Of a stretch of DNA of 64,000 bases, positions 22,960-35,484 are shown in pieces. The translations under genes were made by a program, and so were the position numbers. The stretch spans positions 234,344 to 298,343 of the forward strand of contig CACRXP010000384.1 in assembly GCA_902702965.1 (NCBI GenBank), in the 5' to 3' direction. Under the pieces are notes generated by a model. It did no database searches. It was not told where the DNA came from and saw nothing but the letters and a program-made list of their open reading frames with translations. Origin of the DNA: Spirometra erinaceieuropaei (lineage: Eukaryota; Platyhelminthes; Cestoda; Diphyllobothriidea; Diphyllobothriidae). Every line of letters starts with the position of its first letter. Position 1 is the stretch's first letter.

Positions 22960-23953
22960 CACAGCGTGACCTATCTCGTGAAATGTTGGCTAAAATTCTG
23001 AAATGCGTTTTCGATTATGAAGGGCTACTTGGTCGCGGTTGTGAAACTCATTATCGTAAGCCATACCTTTATAACATTTTGGACTTGGCAGGATGTCGAC
23101 TTTTAAATGCACTTGTTTTTAATCTCCTGTAGAAAGCGTGCTCGGTAAAAAATGACTACTTATGTAGCATGCCTTTTTACATTAATTTTTGATGGTCTTA
23201 AAAATTCAAAAATATGTTATAGACACCACAAACAAAAATGTGCTTTCCTTCAGTCAATCAATAGAAAATCACGTTTTCTTTATATTTTATACTTAAAGAA
23301 GGAGTATAATTAGGTTTTAAAAAAGTTTCTAATTATGAGACTTTTTAGGACCGCGATATGTCCATTCACATAGGATCGTACCTGGTCGTTTACCACTGCT
23401 CCTCATGAAATGTACAACATGGTCCGCATCCATTGCAAATTTTTATGGACTCTGTATGATATCTATTTAATGACATAGAAAAATATGGGATTTTCTTTAC
23501 GCGGAACGCATGTACCTTGTAGAGTGTAATCACTAAGCGCTAATTCAACGAATGATCAGACACCAAATTTTTCGGCAATAGGAAAACTTTTTTAAAACCT
23601 AATTATAGTCTTTTTTAAGTATCGGCTATAAAGAAGAAGTAATTCTCTATAGATTGACTAAAAGAAAGCATATTTTTGTCTGTAGTTTCTAGTAAATATA
23701 TTTGATTTTCCAAGACCATCGACAATCAATGGGAAAAACGCATGCTACATAAGTAGTCATTTTTTACTTAGCGCGCTTTCTACAGGAGATTCAAGAGAAA
23801 TGCATTCAAAAGCCGACATACAGCGGAGTCCAAATGTTACAAGAGTATGCTTTAAGATAATGAGTATCACAACCGCATCCAAGTAATCCTTCCTAATCGA
23901 AAACGCATTTCAGAATTTCAGCCAACAGTTTCTGAGATAGGTCACGCACTGTG
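22960..23953. mobile_element. Complete fold-back element FB2, about 994 bp
   Basis: The termini read CACAGCGTGACCTATCTCGT inward from the left and, as reverse complement from the right, CACAGTGCGTGACCTATCTC. The arms keep pairing inward: TTCTGAAATGCGTTTTCGAT with ATCGAAAACGCATTTCAGAA, and TAAAAAATGACTACTTATGT with ACATAAGTAGTCATTTTTTA. Most of the element can fold into one long hairpin. The boundaries are supported by the uninterrupted tandem copy at about 24682. No transposase and no clear target duplication are seen. Confidence 0.85.
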
Positions 23954-24016
23954 GATGTCAGTCCTTTTCTAGTTCTCCTTATTTGTCCATTTACAGAGTT
24001 GTTTAGCATATCGATA

Positions 24017-24750
24017 AAACAGCACGGCTTTGTGGAGCCACAAATGCGAGCCAAGTGCCGGAAAGAGACGATTAAATGTATACGTCAGGCTTATCGAACC
24101 TTCCTTGGGGAATTGGTGATGCATTGTGTATAGGCACTTATTTCCATTCTCTTCATGCTCCCGCTAGAATAAACAGTGGTCTTCTTAGTGTGCAACATTC
24201 TGCGTGGTAGCTGTGGATATTGTAGTCCTAAAAAGATATTCGGGTCAACGTGAAGTCATTAACCACAAGTCTCCCGCGTCGGCAGCATCAAAGAAACTAT
24301 TGGGATACACTGCGGGTCACTTCTCATGACACCTTAAACATCCCTACCTGAGTAACATCAGTGGAGTGATGGTGTACTAAACAATAAAAACAAGCTGAAC
24401 AAAAGATAATTGAAGACAACATAGAATTTTCATCAAGCTATATATTTGAGCTGGCCTCTATGTTGGATATATTAGAAACGCATTACATAATTGGATCCGC
24501 TAAGCTATAACCAGTATACTGGCTTGCGTACGAATCGAAATCAGATCGATAGATCTCAAAAGACTACGTACTCACAGCCATTGTTTTGGACATCAAAATA
24601 AACAGCTTTAACATTTCCAGAAAATGTATGAGTTATTTTGAAAAACTAATCGTTGGCTTATGTACAGTCCACTTATTAGGTAGGCGTTATTCACTTTCAA
24701 ATTTTCCTTATTTGTCCATTTACAGAGTTGTTTAGCATATCGATAGAACC
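24017..24750 (+). repeat. Tandem duplication, copy 2 (uninterrupted)
   Basis: Second copy of the 724-bp unit. Where copy 1 has FB2, this copy runs straight from CCACTTATTAGGTA into GGCGTTATTCACTTTC and CCTTATTTGTCCATTTACAG. It therefore serves as a local empty site for the insertion. Confidence 0.85.
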
Positions 24751-24759
24751 ACCGATTTA

Positions 24760-25865
24760 GAACAGAGATTCCATTTATAACGAATATGTATGGGGCTAAC
24801 GTTGCAGAGCTGTTGTAAAAAGTCTACCTGTCAAAGTCCTTGTCGGCACATTTATGGCCAACGCATAAGACACTATGTCATAACAAATTAACGAGACAAT
24901 GTTAGAAAGGAGGCATATGGACAATTAAAAAGGCGTTTTTGACAAATGCGCTGTCAACTATTGAACCTTTACAATGCGAAACTTGCAAAAACTAGGGGCA
25001 TGTCAACTTGCTGGATTGTTAGGACATTTTTAAGTCTAAAGAAAAATTACTAAGAGAGCTGGTCTCCCGTAAACTTACATAGACATTTAAATGTCTCCTT
25101 TACTGAAGTCTTACATAACACGTGAAGTTATATTTTCTTAAAGAAAGAAAGGGCATTTTAGTTCAGCAAAAAAGCGCAATGAATGGTCTATAAAGACGTG
25201 CTTAGTCAGACGGTGATATCCAGAAGCATTTTAGTTCACGACAACAAATATGGAAGATAGTCTGTTCCGAAAATTGTCTATCGTAAAAGTTAATGCCTTT
25301 TTAATAGTTTCCCACCTCTAACAGGATTCAACGGAAGCCCTGACGATGCATTTGAATGTCGACTCAGCTAATACCCATCAGACGTATCGGAGTCACTTTC
25401 ACCAATGATACGAAGAAAACCACGTCTTTACCCACCATCTCGGATTTTGAGCACAAATCCGCGCATGATTACTAATGCATGCGTAGCGGTGAAGCATAGC
25501 AACTAATGATCGATCGACCACTTTTGAAATGATTTTTTCACTTTGGGAGGAAAAATCGCTAACAATTCATCATTTGGTGATTGCAGCGCCACCGATAGCC
25601 CAAAAGCACCATTGCAAACGCATATTGTACGCAACCCGCAGGGATAAACCGCTGCTTGAATACAGACTAAAAAACGCACGAGAAACATCTAAAGTGTGGA
25701 CTCAGCTACACCACGAGGCAGATCCGGTCTTGCTGTGATAATATTTGGTAAATAAATTTGTACATTTGTTCTTGGCGTCGCTCAGAGATAAGATTTCGTT
25801 AACTTCAAACCCAATCTATCAAATCATTCGGCATAAGGAGGTTGGCCGATCAGTGAAATTACAGA
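24760..25865. other. No gene recognised
   Basis: Frames of at most about 69 codons, none recognised. No repeat seen. Confidence 0.45.
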
Positions 25866-25869
25866 AGCT

Positions 25870-26840
25870 ATACTTACTCATTAAATATAAGCTGAAATTC
25901 CGAAATACATTTTCATTTAAAAAAAATAATTAATTAGGGGTGTGAAACGAATCATCGTGCAGCAGATGTCGAGAATAAGTTACCTAAGAATGACGGCTTT
26001 AGAACAAACTCCTTTTCAGCTGCATGCAAATGGACATTCTCTGTGAAATATGTCTAATTATATAGCATGCACTTTGCTCAATGACTTTTGATGCCCTTAT
26101 AACTTCAATGACATTTCATAGAGAACGTGCATAAAAATATATATTATTTTGCTCATTCAGTAGAAAATATTATCTTCTTCAAATTGCTATTCTCAAAGAA
26201 AGATCGTGATTCGGTTTCCAACAACTTTCTTTTCTTGAATAATTTTGAATTCGACCTACCGTTAAACTGCCATTCAGGATTTTCTTGGTACATGGCGTAT
26301 ATTTTCCGAATAAGGAAGCGCATACATTTTTCTACGGTATGAATAGCAGATTATATGGGGTTCGTAAAAGGTAGCACTGTATTTGAATCATATTGTTTAC
26401 TTTACATGCAACATTAGTAAATGCAGAGGCATGACAATTTATAAACGGTTATTTTACGGTATGAAAAAAGCTCAGAATTGTAATTGCTTAGACTGATTTG
26501 TTGCCTTCCTTCGAGAATCCGTTTGAAAGAAGACGTAATTTTTTTCGAATGGGCAAAAGAATGAATATTTTTGTGCGATTTTTTTTGAAATATATTTGAA
26601 TTCATAAGATCATAGGAAATCTGTGAGATAAATGTATGTTACCTAAGTGGTCATTTTTACAAAGTTTAGGTTTGCATGTAGCCGGATGGACGGTTTTTTT
26701 CAAAAGCCAGGATCTAAAGGTAACCGAGCCAGCAATAGGTTATGCTGCATGATGATTCGTTTTGCAACCCTAATTAGTGAAAATCATTGCAGATTGTCGA
26801 TCGACATTTAATTATTTAGTCCAAAGTACTGTATATAAGT
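25870..26840. mobile_element. Fold-back element FB3, diverged
   Basis: It shares the family's internal order: GAAATTCCGAAATACATTTTC at 25888, TAGCATGCAC at 26064, a GAAGACGTAATTTTTTTCGA inner arm, then TTACCTAAGTGGTCATTTTT at about 26640. The terminal repeats are weak. It abuts FB4 directly. Confidence 0.5.
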
Positions 26841-26845
26841 AAAGT

Positions 26846-27805
26846 GACCAATCACATGAAATGTTCTCCGAAATTCTGAAATACGTTTCCAATTAGGAAG
26901 GATTTATTAGATGGGGTTGTAATAATGATCATCTTGCAACGTACTCTTATGATATTTCGGACTCGGCATGTTGCCGGCCTTCAACTTCACGTAAGACGTG
27001 CTTAGAGAAAAATGATTTTTTAAGTAGCATGAACTGTGTCCATTGATTTTCGATCGCCTTGCAAATTTAAAAGAAACGCTAAACAAATACTCTTGTTTTC
27101 ACTCATTTCATAGGGAAACACATCATTTTCATATTTTATACTCGAAGAAGCGTTCCAATTGGGTTGTAAAAATCTTTTCCAATTTCCGAATAATCTGGAG
27201 CGTGATCATCCGTTGCATTAGCGCCTAGTGATTGCAATCTACAAGCTCCATACCATCAGCGCAAAGAAAATCACATATTAATTTATGACTTTAAAAAGAT
27301 GCAATATTCAGTTCATAAAATTTCACAATGGATGCGGACCATGTCGCACATTTCCTGCGTAGCAATGATAAACTTACAGAAACGATGCTGTACGAATGGA
27401 ATATGCGTCTTAAAAAATCTAAGAATCAGAAACTTTTTAAAAACCTAATTAGACTGATTCGTCAAGTATAAAATATATAGATTACATAATTCTCTATTAA
27501 TCGATTGAAAGAGCGCACACTCTTGTTTGTGGGTTTTACAAGTTATATTTGAATTTGCAATGCCATCGAAAGTGAATGAGAAAATGCATGCTCCTAAGGA
27601 TATTATTTTTGTCGATCACGAATTCTGCAGGAGATTTAAAATGGATTCATTTGAAAACGGACATCCTGCCGAGTCCGCATTATTATAGGATTGCGTCGCA
27701 ATATAATGAGTATTACAAGCGCACCTAATTAATCCTTCCTAATCGAAAAAGCATTTCAGACTTTTGACCAACATTACATTACATCTGTTATTCACTGCTT
27801 TTTCT
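26846..27805. mobile_element. Fold-back element FB4
   Basis: The left end (CATGAAATGTTCTCCGAAAT, then TCTGAAATACG and AATTAGGAAGG) is mirrored at the right (CCTTCCTAATCGAAAAAGCA, then TTTCAGACTTTTGACCAACA). Inner arms such as GTGCTTAGAGAAAAATGATT and TCCTAAGGATATTATTTTTG pair less well. Length about 960 bp, no coding frame. Confidence 0.6.
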
Positions 27806-27809
27806 GACC

Positions 27810-30800
27810 CTTCGTGCTCGTAGAGAGTTGAATCCTTAGAGGGAAATGAAAGAGCAAATTAGCCGCCAATTATAGGCAGTAGGATTCAAATATCAGTGCG
27901 CAGTTCACTAGCAAGTATCTGCATGCCATTCGCTGACTGATTTCTCATGCAAGACGCAGGATTCAACTAATCCCCGACTTATCTTTTAGCAAACGTGGAC
28001 GATATTCTTGCTGGCTACAATCTTTAACTTGTGACATGCTTTTAAGGTTTGGACAACTATTTGCTCAAATTTGTCAGTATGTCACATAACCAGTTTATTT
28101 TACCGCCTACGGAATCCCAGCATGTGTATAGTCCGTCCTGTATAATTTCAGGGACAGAGTAGACAAGGGATATATTAAACTAACTCCGAATGTTGATTAA
28201 TACTTCATCTGTCGTCCTGTTCATATTTGAGAGGGCTACCGGCAGATATACGAATGAAGTGTTCATGAAGATAATCTGAAAGCATACTTACTTGTGTAAT
28301 TCATTAAATGTGCCCACATTTGAGGAGCGTTGTCAATTTCTCGCCAAACAATAAGCACAGTGAATGCATTATGAAAGGCTTTAGATGAATCAAAACGTAA
28401 ACGCAATTGTAAAAGTAATATAAGATTGTTTAGAAAAAACCATGTTTTTGGAAAAGTGACAATTATGAAAATCTAATTTATTGTGACTGAAAACATTAAA
28501 ATTTTTAGGTGCACCGCGAAGTCAGTCCATGCAGACAACCGAGCAAGTAAGACACCAAAAGTAGAAACTCTTTTGCAAAAGATTCCTTCATGAGACTTTC
28601 ATTTATGCACCCTTCTGAATTTTAAGTGATTAAAAGTCTGGTTGTCACCAAACAGCCTGCAGGTCGAGTTCAGTTTCCAAAAAAGGTTACACGTAAACTG
28701 ACGGTATTTTTCGTTTAGATATTGCTTAGGATGCGACTGAAAAAGTTAGGCAGGAATTGTCTGATGTTTGTGGATAAACAATTACGGAAATAAATATTTT
28801 GCAAGGCCACATAATGAGAAGCCCGCCAGTTAGTACTAAATTTGAATAGAACTACATAATGCAATCCTAAACACGCCATTCGTAGGATGCATTTTCTGCC
28901 GCTGAATTTTTTCACAGGCTTTTGCTGATTATTTCGGAGCATTCATTATTTCAAATCGATTGCTCATGAGGACAGATTTTTTGAAAACTGTGCCGAAAAA
29001 CGCATAGATGAAAATTCATCCTAATACAAAGCATCAGTAGAATTATATGTTAGGGACATTTAAACAGAAAACCCCATCGCCGAGAAAAATGAACGTGTGT
29101 AATACGAGCAAGCCCTCAATACCTTCTAGATTAATCGACGAATATAGTAAAATTTCCTCTGAAGACAACACACACCACTTTTTCCACCAACTTTTAGCCG
29201 ATTAAGCTAATTTTACTTACTTTAGGATATCATATAAATCATAATAGGGTGACTTTACAGATGCAGTATATAACGACATCTGATATTCTTTGACCGATTC
29301 GTTTCTTAATTACGAAATAGTGGAAGCCAGATCATGTGAAATAAATAACATCGTATGGTCAAATCTAACAAGGCCAACTTGCGCAGGGCGCTTTTTGTGG
29401 CAAATGACTTGATATTCGCAGACAGCAGGAAAATGTCGGGCCACGCATACAACGACTGCCTGTAGACGTTTGTTACTGCATTTTAGAGCATGCAATGACA
29501 GAGAGTTGAAAAATTGACTTTTCAAAATCGATAAAACGTCTGGTTTTTAAAGGAAACCTTCTGCTGAGACGTCGATCCATCTGATTTGCGTGACAAAAAA
29601 TCCACTTTTAGACGTATTAATTTCAGTTTTGTAAGACCCTCGATTTGAGATTACTCCCCTCTAGAGGAAAAAGAACGAGCAGTAATGTCCACGTCCGTCT
29701 ACGTACCTGCCTGAATAGACGTGTGCGTAGGTTCGTGTCCATATTTTTAAATAGTTTTGATTGAAAAGTTCACGCACAAACATAATCCGTATGTAGAGAA
29801 GATAGTTTTTTTGGGACAGACTAGATGTCTATATAAAACATGTGATATTTTTGTATGTAAACTTGACCGTTGCAGTGTCTGCAAACGCGATTCAGGAGTG
29901 CGCTAACATACTGCACTCCCTATCTAAACATTCTTGTAGTAAAACTCCTTATTTTGAGCATGGTAATATGCGTTTAAGCCCTAAATATTATGCGCAGTTA
30001 TGGAACAGTTTGTCGACAACGGAAGGATGAACACAGTTTGTTAATGGGAAGGAGAAGCAGTATAAGAAAGCATCTTTGGAAATCCCATTGCAGAAAGAAA
30101 AGGTGTGCATTTTAAAATGCGACTGGAGTATTCTAATCCGCAACCTCCTTCACTCAGGCCGGTACTTTGTGCTGGTTGAAATGGTTTTTTCCAATCCCTG
30201 TTTGGGTATTTGGTCGATGTTTGGCGTGCTTTACAATGCGTATGATGATGCGTGGGGGGTGAATGTTTCCGCCTGTCATGTAGCGCAGTCTACGATGGTC
30301 ACTTCCTCACAGTTGACATTAGGAGCAGACGTTCGTTCGGTTTTACTAACGTATTTGTAATCCCAATTATGGAAACATACTTTGCATGCAAATGCAGAGT
30401 TTCAGTCAGTCCTTGGGTTAAATGAAATGGTGACAAATTTCTGCCATTAATATTTGAGCTCTATCTGCTCGGGTGTTTGGGTTCCGTCCAGAAACTGCTT
30501 TGGGGACTCTCTTAATGAAATACATGTCTCTCTAACTTCCTGACGGCTGTTACTCTGCTTGTCACTGGCTAGGCCAAAAATCATTGGCAGAGAACCTGAA
30601 TCACCACTCAAAGTAAGCTCCACGGCCCCTCAACCGCCCCTCATCGGTTTGATGGATCATAACGCATTCACTTGTCAAGACAGTTAACCGGAAGTGCGAG
30701 GTAGCAAAGGAAGAAAAATCTCTAGGCCTAAGGATAATTGCCCCCACGCAATGCACGCTCAGCCGTTCAGTCTCCTGTATCTAGACCTTGACGAAAAATT

Positions 30801-33195
30801 GACGGACAAAGTGCAAAATTGATTTCCCAAGTCTAAATCAGCAGCACACATGATCGATATTTTAGTAATTGCCGAAGTGCAGGTGTATTCGTGTTTCCTA
30901 CTAGGTAAAATGAATTGACATTTGCGACTGCGGTTTCTGACGATGTCCACCTTATGCTCCCCAGCAGGTTACTAACAAGGACGGCAATGTGCACCATACA
31001 TCAGTCTAGCGTCCGCATCGGCCCAGCACATTTACTACGTGGACCGTTTTAGGGTGCAATAAACACTACTTAATTACTCATAACGTGGACGTTTTTGGAG
31101 GAGGGCAGCGTTGGTGAGGCTGATCACTTCTTGCATTTTTGGGTATCCGCAGAAAACGCAGAAAAGTAACACAATCAGTGTCAAAAGAGAAAGGCATAGT
31201 TTTCAGATAAAGTTGAATTGAGAGGCAATTCTTAAAACTGCCCTTCTCCTGGATCAACACCACTCAATGTTCAGTTAAAGGTCGCAACAACAAAGGGTTG
31301 ATACGGTCTTTTGCCCCGTCAGATAAATTTATTTTCTAGTAGATAGTATAAAACACTTAAACATTGATATATCGTAATTAATATCATCATATGTTTGAAT
31401 ACATGGCTTAGCCAGGGTTATTTGCGTTAGCAACGACCTCGTCATTCGGTTCGACCAGGATCGATACTCGTCATGACATCTGGCAAAGAATGGGGAGTGA
31501 GCACTCAATCAGCCACTCATAATTCGATTGATGTTGACAAGTTAGGCACTATGAATACCGTAAAGGGCTGCTAGGAAATTATCACAGAGATATATGATCG
31601 AGTGAATTTATATAAAGTACAGGCATATTTCTGTTTTAGCAGGGATACTTTAACCTCCGTAGTTAATTTGTATTTTCACAATCGCAGGTTTAGCTGCGTT
31701 GGAAGCATTTGTTCGAATAAGTTCTACATCATAAACGCCCGTTTAATCTGAGCTGACCATTTTCAATGTAAGCATGTAATGTATGAGCCCGTGTACGTTT
31801 ATAAAGCAAAGATGCGTTTTAATTTCGGTGGGGGCTTTATGAAAGTTAGAGCTCTAGATAAGCTTGACATAAAATTAAGCATAATATTAGAGTTGAGGGC
31901 ATGTTTAAATTTAAGACAGGATTAAAGGTCAGGGCCAGGGATAGGATTAGGGCTTTGGCTAGATTTAAGTTGAAAAGTAAAGTAAATTATTCCTGTCGAG
32001 TACCGTCTTACCTAATCTAGTCTTATTGGACGAAGAGTATTTAATGGCCTGTTTTTGATCCGTTGACACACCGTTATTCGCATCTTTCAAATTGAGCAGT
32101 CTGTTCCGCTATTTCATTTTAGAAATTAAACAAGCATAATGGTTGAAATGCGAGTTTTTTCAATGCCTTCCGAAGATTGCGTCAACTGCCGCGGCTGTCT
32201 ATTCTACCGATAAACGCTCTTAGCACATTACGCGTTTCTATTGTCTCAGCAGATGTGTATATTCAGACTGTAATGTATGGTAGGATAATTAAAATTCGAG
32301 GCAATTTATATCAGTCTGTTAGGATTAAAAAATGTTTTTTTGTGTTATTCCGGCGCAGTGACCTCGCGTTCAAGGGCTTACATTCTCCAATGTAAGGCTT
32401 GTTGGAGATGAATAACAGAAGATATTCCCCTTTTTATTGACGCACATATATTTTTCAGAGCCCAAAATTGCTTAGCTAAACCTGTCCAGCAGAGTGTAAA
32501 GGATAAGACGACAATATGGAAGCGCTGCTCACTTATATTGCGAGGAAAATAAACGCAATTTTCCGCTACTGAACTTGGCATTCGCTCGTAAATTTTGCGT
32601 ATACACCGAAAAAATCGCATCTCATTGCAAGGTACGGGAAGATAACTCATGCCTTCCAAATAGACTATCATATGATAAAATAAACATTAGAAAAATATAA
32701 ATTAAACTTTTATGTATGAGTAATGCCTTTTATTTATAACGACCTTCCATTTACACAGTCTGTTATAAGCACTGTCCGCAATTCCCGTTTGGTCAATTTA
32801 TTAAGTTCGCCAGAAAGTTTACGATTTCTCATTTTTGACTAAAACGCCCTTAAACATATGAGCCATCCTAAGGAAAGCCTGTTTTATTGATCCTTTTTGT
32901 TCAGACTTGTCCATAATACACTTACACAAATAAATAAATGTACCTCGGGAGATTGAAGTTCGTAAATAAGGGCAGGTTTACTACAAGGGAACCCTTGTCG
33001 GACGTCCGACTTTGCTTATTCCTTAGAACGTGGTTGATAAAAGAGAAAGGAGTGATGATGTCGATTTTAAAAAGCATTCAATGGTGGGACACATCCGCGC
33101 TTTCTGTACAAATTAAGTCAAACATGTATTAGGAGTAACTTACTGCGGTAGATTCGAAGCTGCCTTATTGGCTAGTCTGGAGTTGTCCATGTTAG
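27810..33195. other. No gene recognised
   Basis: A long AT-rich stretch. Frames up to about 97 codons (29842-30030, 30076-30360, 32378-32671) show no known motif. A short GGATTAGGG-like patch near 31940-31955 is too small to call a telomere repeat. Confidence 0.45.
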
Positions 33196-33199
33196 TGGT

Positions 33200-34010
33200 A
33201 GGTTGTCGGCAAAGGGAGCGATTAAAGGCCTTAAAGCTCCAATCCCGGCGCTATCCTGCTTTATTATATACGCCTACGACTGAGTCGGTGAACTAAATTG
33301 TGATGTCGCCATGTTCACTAATGATTGCAAGCTTTGAAGCGTCGGCGAATCTGAATATGACAAACAACATTTGCAGATAACGTAAACCTGCTCGAGAAAC
33401 GTTCCGAAAGCTGGCTTTTGCCTTCACTTTGAAAAAAGTGCAAAGTTCTGCGAGCAGTTGAAGCCCGAACTGCGGACCGTAGTTAGATATCTAAATAGCG
33501 TATTAATGCAGAAGGTATTTGTCCATATGTAGTTAGATCCGCGATGTACGCTCTTTGCCTTGTCAAACGAGCTTTATCTGTCTTAGATGACGGCCGTTGG
33601 GCTAACGTCTTACGGATGTTTGTGCGGCCAAAGTTAACGTTTACCATTCAGGCGTGGAATTTCTAGACCGCTTAAGGACTCAGCGTCCTTGAGAAAGTTA
33701 GTGGACAGGGTTAACTATCCATGGAAATATGGTTATTTAGTCTCCTTCGTCTGGGTTATTGACAGCTGTGAAGCGCCCTGATACAGATGTTTCGCACCAC
33801 GTGCGATCATAACTACTGCTTTTTACCTACAGATTTCTTTGAGTTAGCAACCATACCGAACCTAGGAGGTCATCCGCTCAAACTATGTGTGATTGCGCCA
33901 GGCCGGACGCGCAGGGGTTTTCCAGCATAGCACTTGAAACTTGGGATGCTCTAACTGCAATCATCGTCAGATCTACATCTGTTAAGAAGTCTGGGCGCAG
34001 ACTAGGTCGG
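33200..34010 (+). mobile_element. Degraded CR1/SR1-like non-LTR reverse transcriptase
   Basis: Motifs appear in order with stops and frameshifts: SCFIIYAYD (from the PLLFIIYANDL motif) at about 33255, FADN at about 33377 (the catalytic F-x-D-D with the last Asp changed to Asn), KKCKVL at about 33435, MFVRPKLTFTIQAW at about 33616, FFELATIPNLGGHPLKLC at about 33838 and RRGFPA, then STSVKKSGRRL at about 33970. GHPLK-L and the final LD-type end are typical of CR1/SR1 elements. It is dead. Confidence 0.65.
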
Positions 34011-34014
34011 AATA

Positions 34015-34755
34015 CTACTACGCAGCATACCATCACCCGACCGATATAATCCTAACGCTCCGCGCTAACAATTTACCGCTGTCATAATATTGTTCTCCGT
34101 ACCTCATAAACATTTGTTTCTTCAGTTTGCCCGAAATTCGGCTTCTTGAGATAACTGAAAACGTTTTTTTCTATGTGCAATTAGGCATAGGACGACTAGT
34201 GCACAATGCACTTAGTAATGTCAGCATGTAGACCACCTAGAATAATTCGCTTATTTGTACAGCTTAAATAATTCATCTGAAGCCATTTTATGTTCCAATT
34301 TTACAGCTTTGCACACATTCCTGCTCATAATATTAAATAGGGGATAAAAGGTTGAAGTACTTACACTTGTCTCAATTAAACCCAACTGAAATGAACTAAT
34401 AGGAGCTCAACTACTTATTAGTTGTACATTCTTGAGACGAGTCGACATTGGTCAGGCGCATAATGTATCCGATTACAATCAATTTATTTTATACTTAAAG
34501 TAACCCAGCAACAAATTCGCATCATCGGGATCCAACCAGGCACGTTCATTGGAATTCAGATTAAAATATCATTTAAAACCTTTTTAAGCACGACTTATAC
34601 CAGCCTAATCTCCAATAATTCCTAGGTTGATTGCATGCTTGCGGTCTTGTATTGATGGGTGCATGTAGGTTTCGCGAGCGTTTTGAATCGTCCCGAAACA
34701 ACGTTTTTTTGCTTGCGCTCATAATAGAACATGAGGCCTAACAGCTTTCCGACAA
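34015..34755. other. No gene recognised
   Basis: AT-rich sequence with no open frame or repeat that I recognise. Confidence 0.45.
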
Positions 34756-34756
34756 T

Positions 34757-35160
34757 GTGAAGAAAGAGACACGGTCGCTGGGACAAGAGCTTACTTTGTC
34801 TGACGTTTCAGATTCCTGCTCGAACGCATCATGCGAGACAAAAGCCGATACGTGTGGTTTATGCACTGGGAACTGGAGTATTTACAAGATTCAGTCGTCA
34901 TGCCACTGTGGCTCCCCCAATTCAGCACGGATCGTTGCACTCGATGTGATGACTGTTTGATGGCTGACATTCGCGCAGCTATTTGCTGCAATTTCATCAT
35001 GGGTGTTGGGTGTTGGTGTGATGATTGCTCGACCATCTGACACACCGAACATGGCGTTTGGAACAGTTGTCACCTGCGCGCTCCCAGCCTGACTAATCAC
35101 TTTGCCTAGGCGAAGTCTCAGCACCGAGTATGGGAGGGGAAGTTCGTTGCACTTGTTAAT
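34757..35160 (-). mobile_element. PLE tail fragment, minus strand (subfamily B)
   Basis: The minus-strand translation gives LRLGKVISQAGS at about 35100, then GVSDGRAIITPTPNTHDEIA at about 35000, the same distal block as at 16830-16950. It ends in a subfamily B tail with a hammerhead-like motif at 34793-34845 and CGACCGTGTCTCTTTCTTC. No reverse transcriptase or nuclease core is present. Confidence 0.7.
34793..34845 (-). ncRNA. Hammerhead-like motif with an 8-bp stem I (PLE tail)
   Basis: On the minus strand TTTTGTCT (complement of 34836-34843) can pair with AGACAAAG (complement of 34794-34801), giving about eight pairs of stem I. Between them are CGCATGA (CTGATGA with changes, complement of 34829-34835), a GTTCGAGCAGGAATC stretch, GAAAC (complement of 34805-34809) and GTC (complement of 34802-34804). 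The extended stem I is the best of any copy, but the core has substitutions. Confidence 0.45.
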
Positions 35161-35164
35161 GGTC

Positions 35165-35480
35165 CCCAAATGTTGGCGTGCGCTTCTGTATATCAAGAAT
35201 GTTTCGGATGCTGTCGGTCACCGGCTCGCCTGCTCGAAATTCGGCCATCAAACCGTCATCACATCGAGTGCAACGATCCGTGTTAAAGGGGGGAGCCACA
35301 GTGGCATGACGACTGAATCCTGTAAATACCCCAGCCCCCTGTGCATGAATCACCCGTATCTGTTTTTGTCTCAGATGATGTGTTCGAGCAGGAATTCGAA
35401 GCGTCAGGTGAATACAGCTCTTGTCGTTGCGATCGTGTATCCTTCTTCACGACTGCTTCCTAGTACGCGTCTCTTCTCAC
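35165..35480 (+). mobile_element. PLE tail fragment, plus strand, facing the minus-strand copy
   Basis: A short linker remnant (ALLYIKNVSDAVGHRLA) at about 35185-35240 is followed directly by HQTVITSSATI and the subfamily B tail to about 35480. Together with 34757-35160 it forms an inverted pair of the same tail sequence. For instance GTGGCATGACGACTGAATC at about 35300 is the complement of the stretch at about 34895. Confidence 0.65.
35367..35410 (+). ncRNA. Hammerhead-like motif in a PLE tail, slightly damaged
   Basis: GTCT (35368-35371), core CAGATGA (one change from CTGATGA, 35372-35378), GTTCGAGCAGGAATT, GAAG (one change from GAAA, 35398-35401), GTC (35403-35405) and AGGT. Two core substitutions make activity unlikely. 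Confidence 0.4.
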
Positions 35481-35484
35481 TGAC

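Noticed and set aside
31920..31960. GGATTAGGG-like interstitial telomere repeat
   Set aside because: Only one or two imperfect units; below what chance gives in 64 kb.
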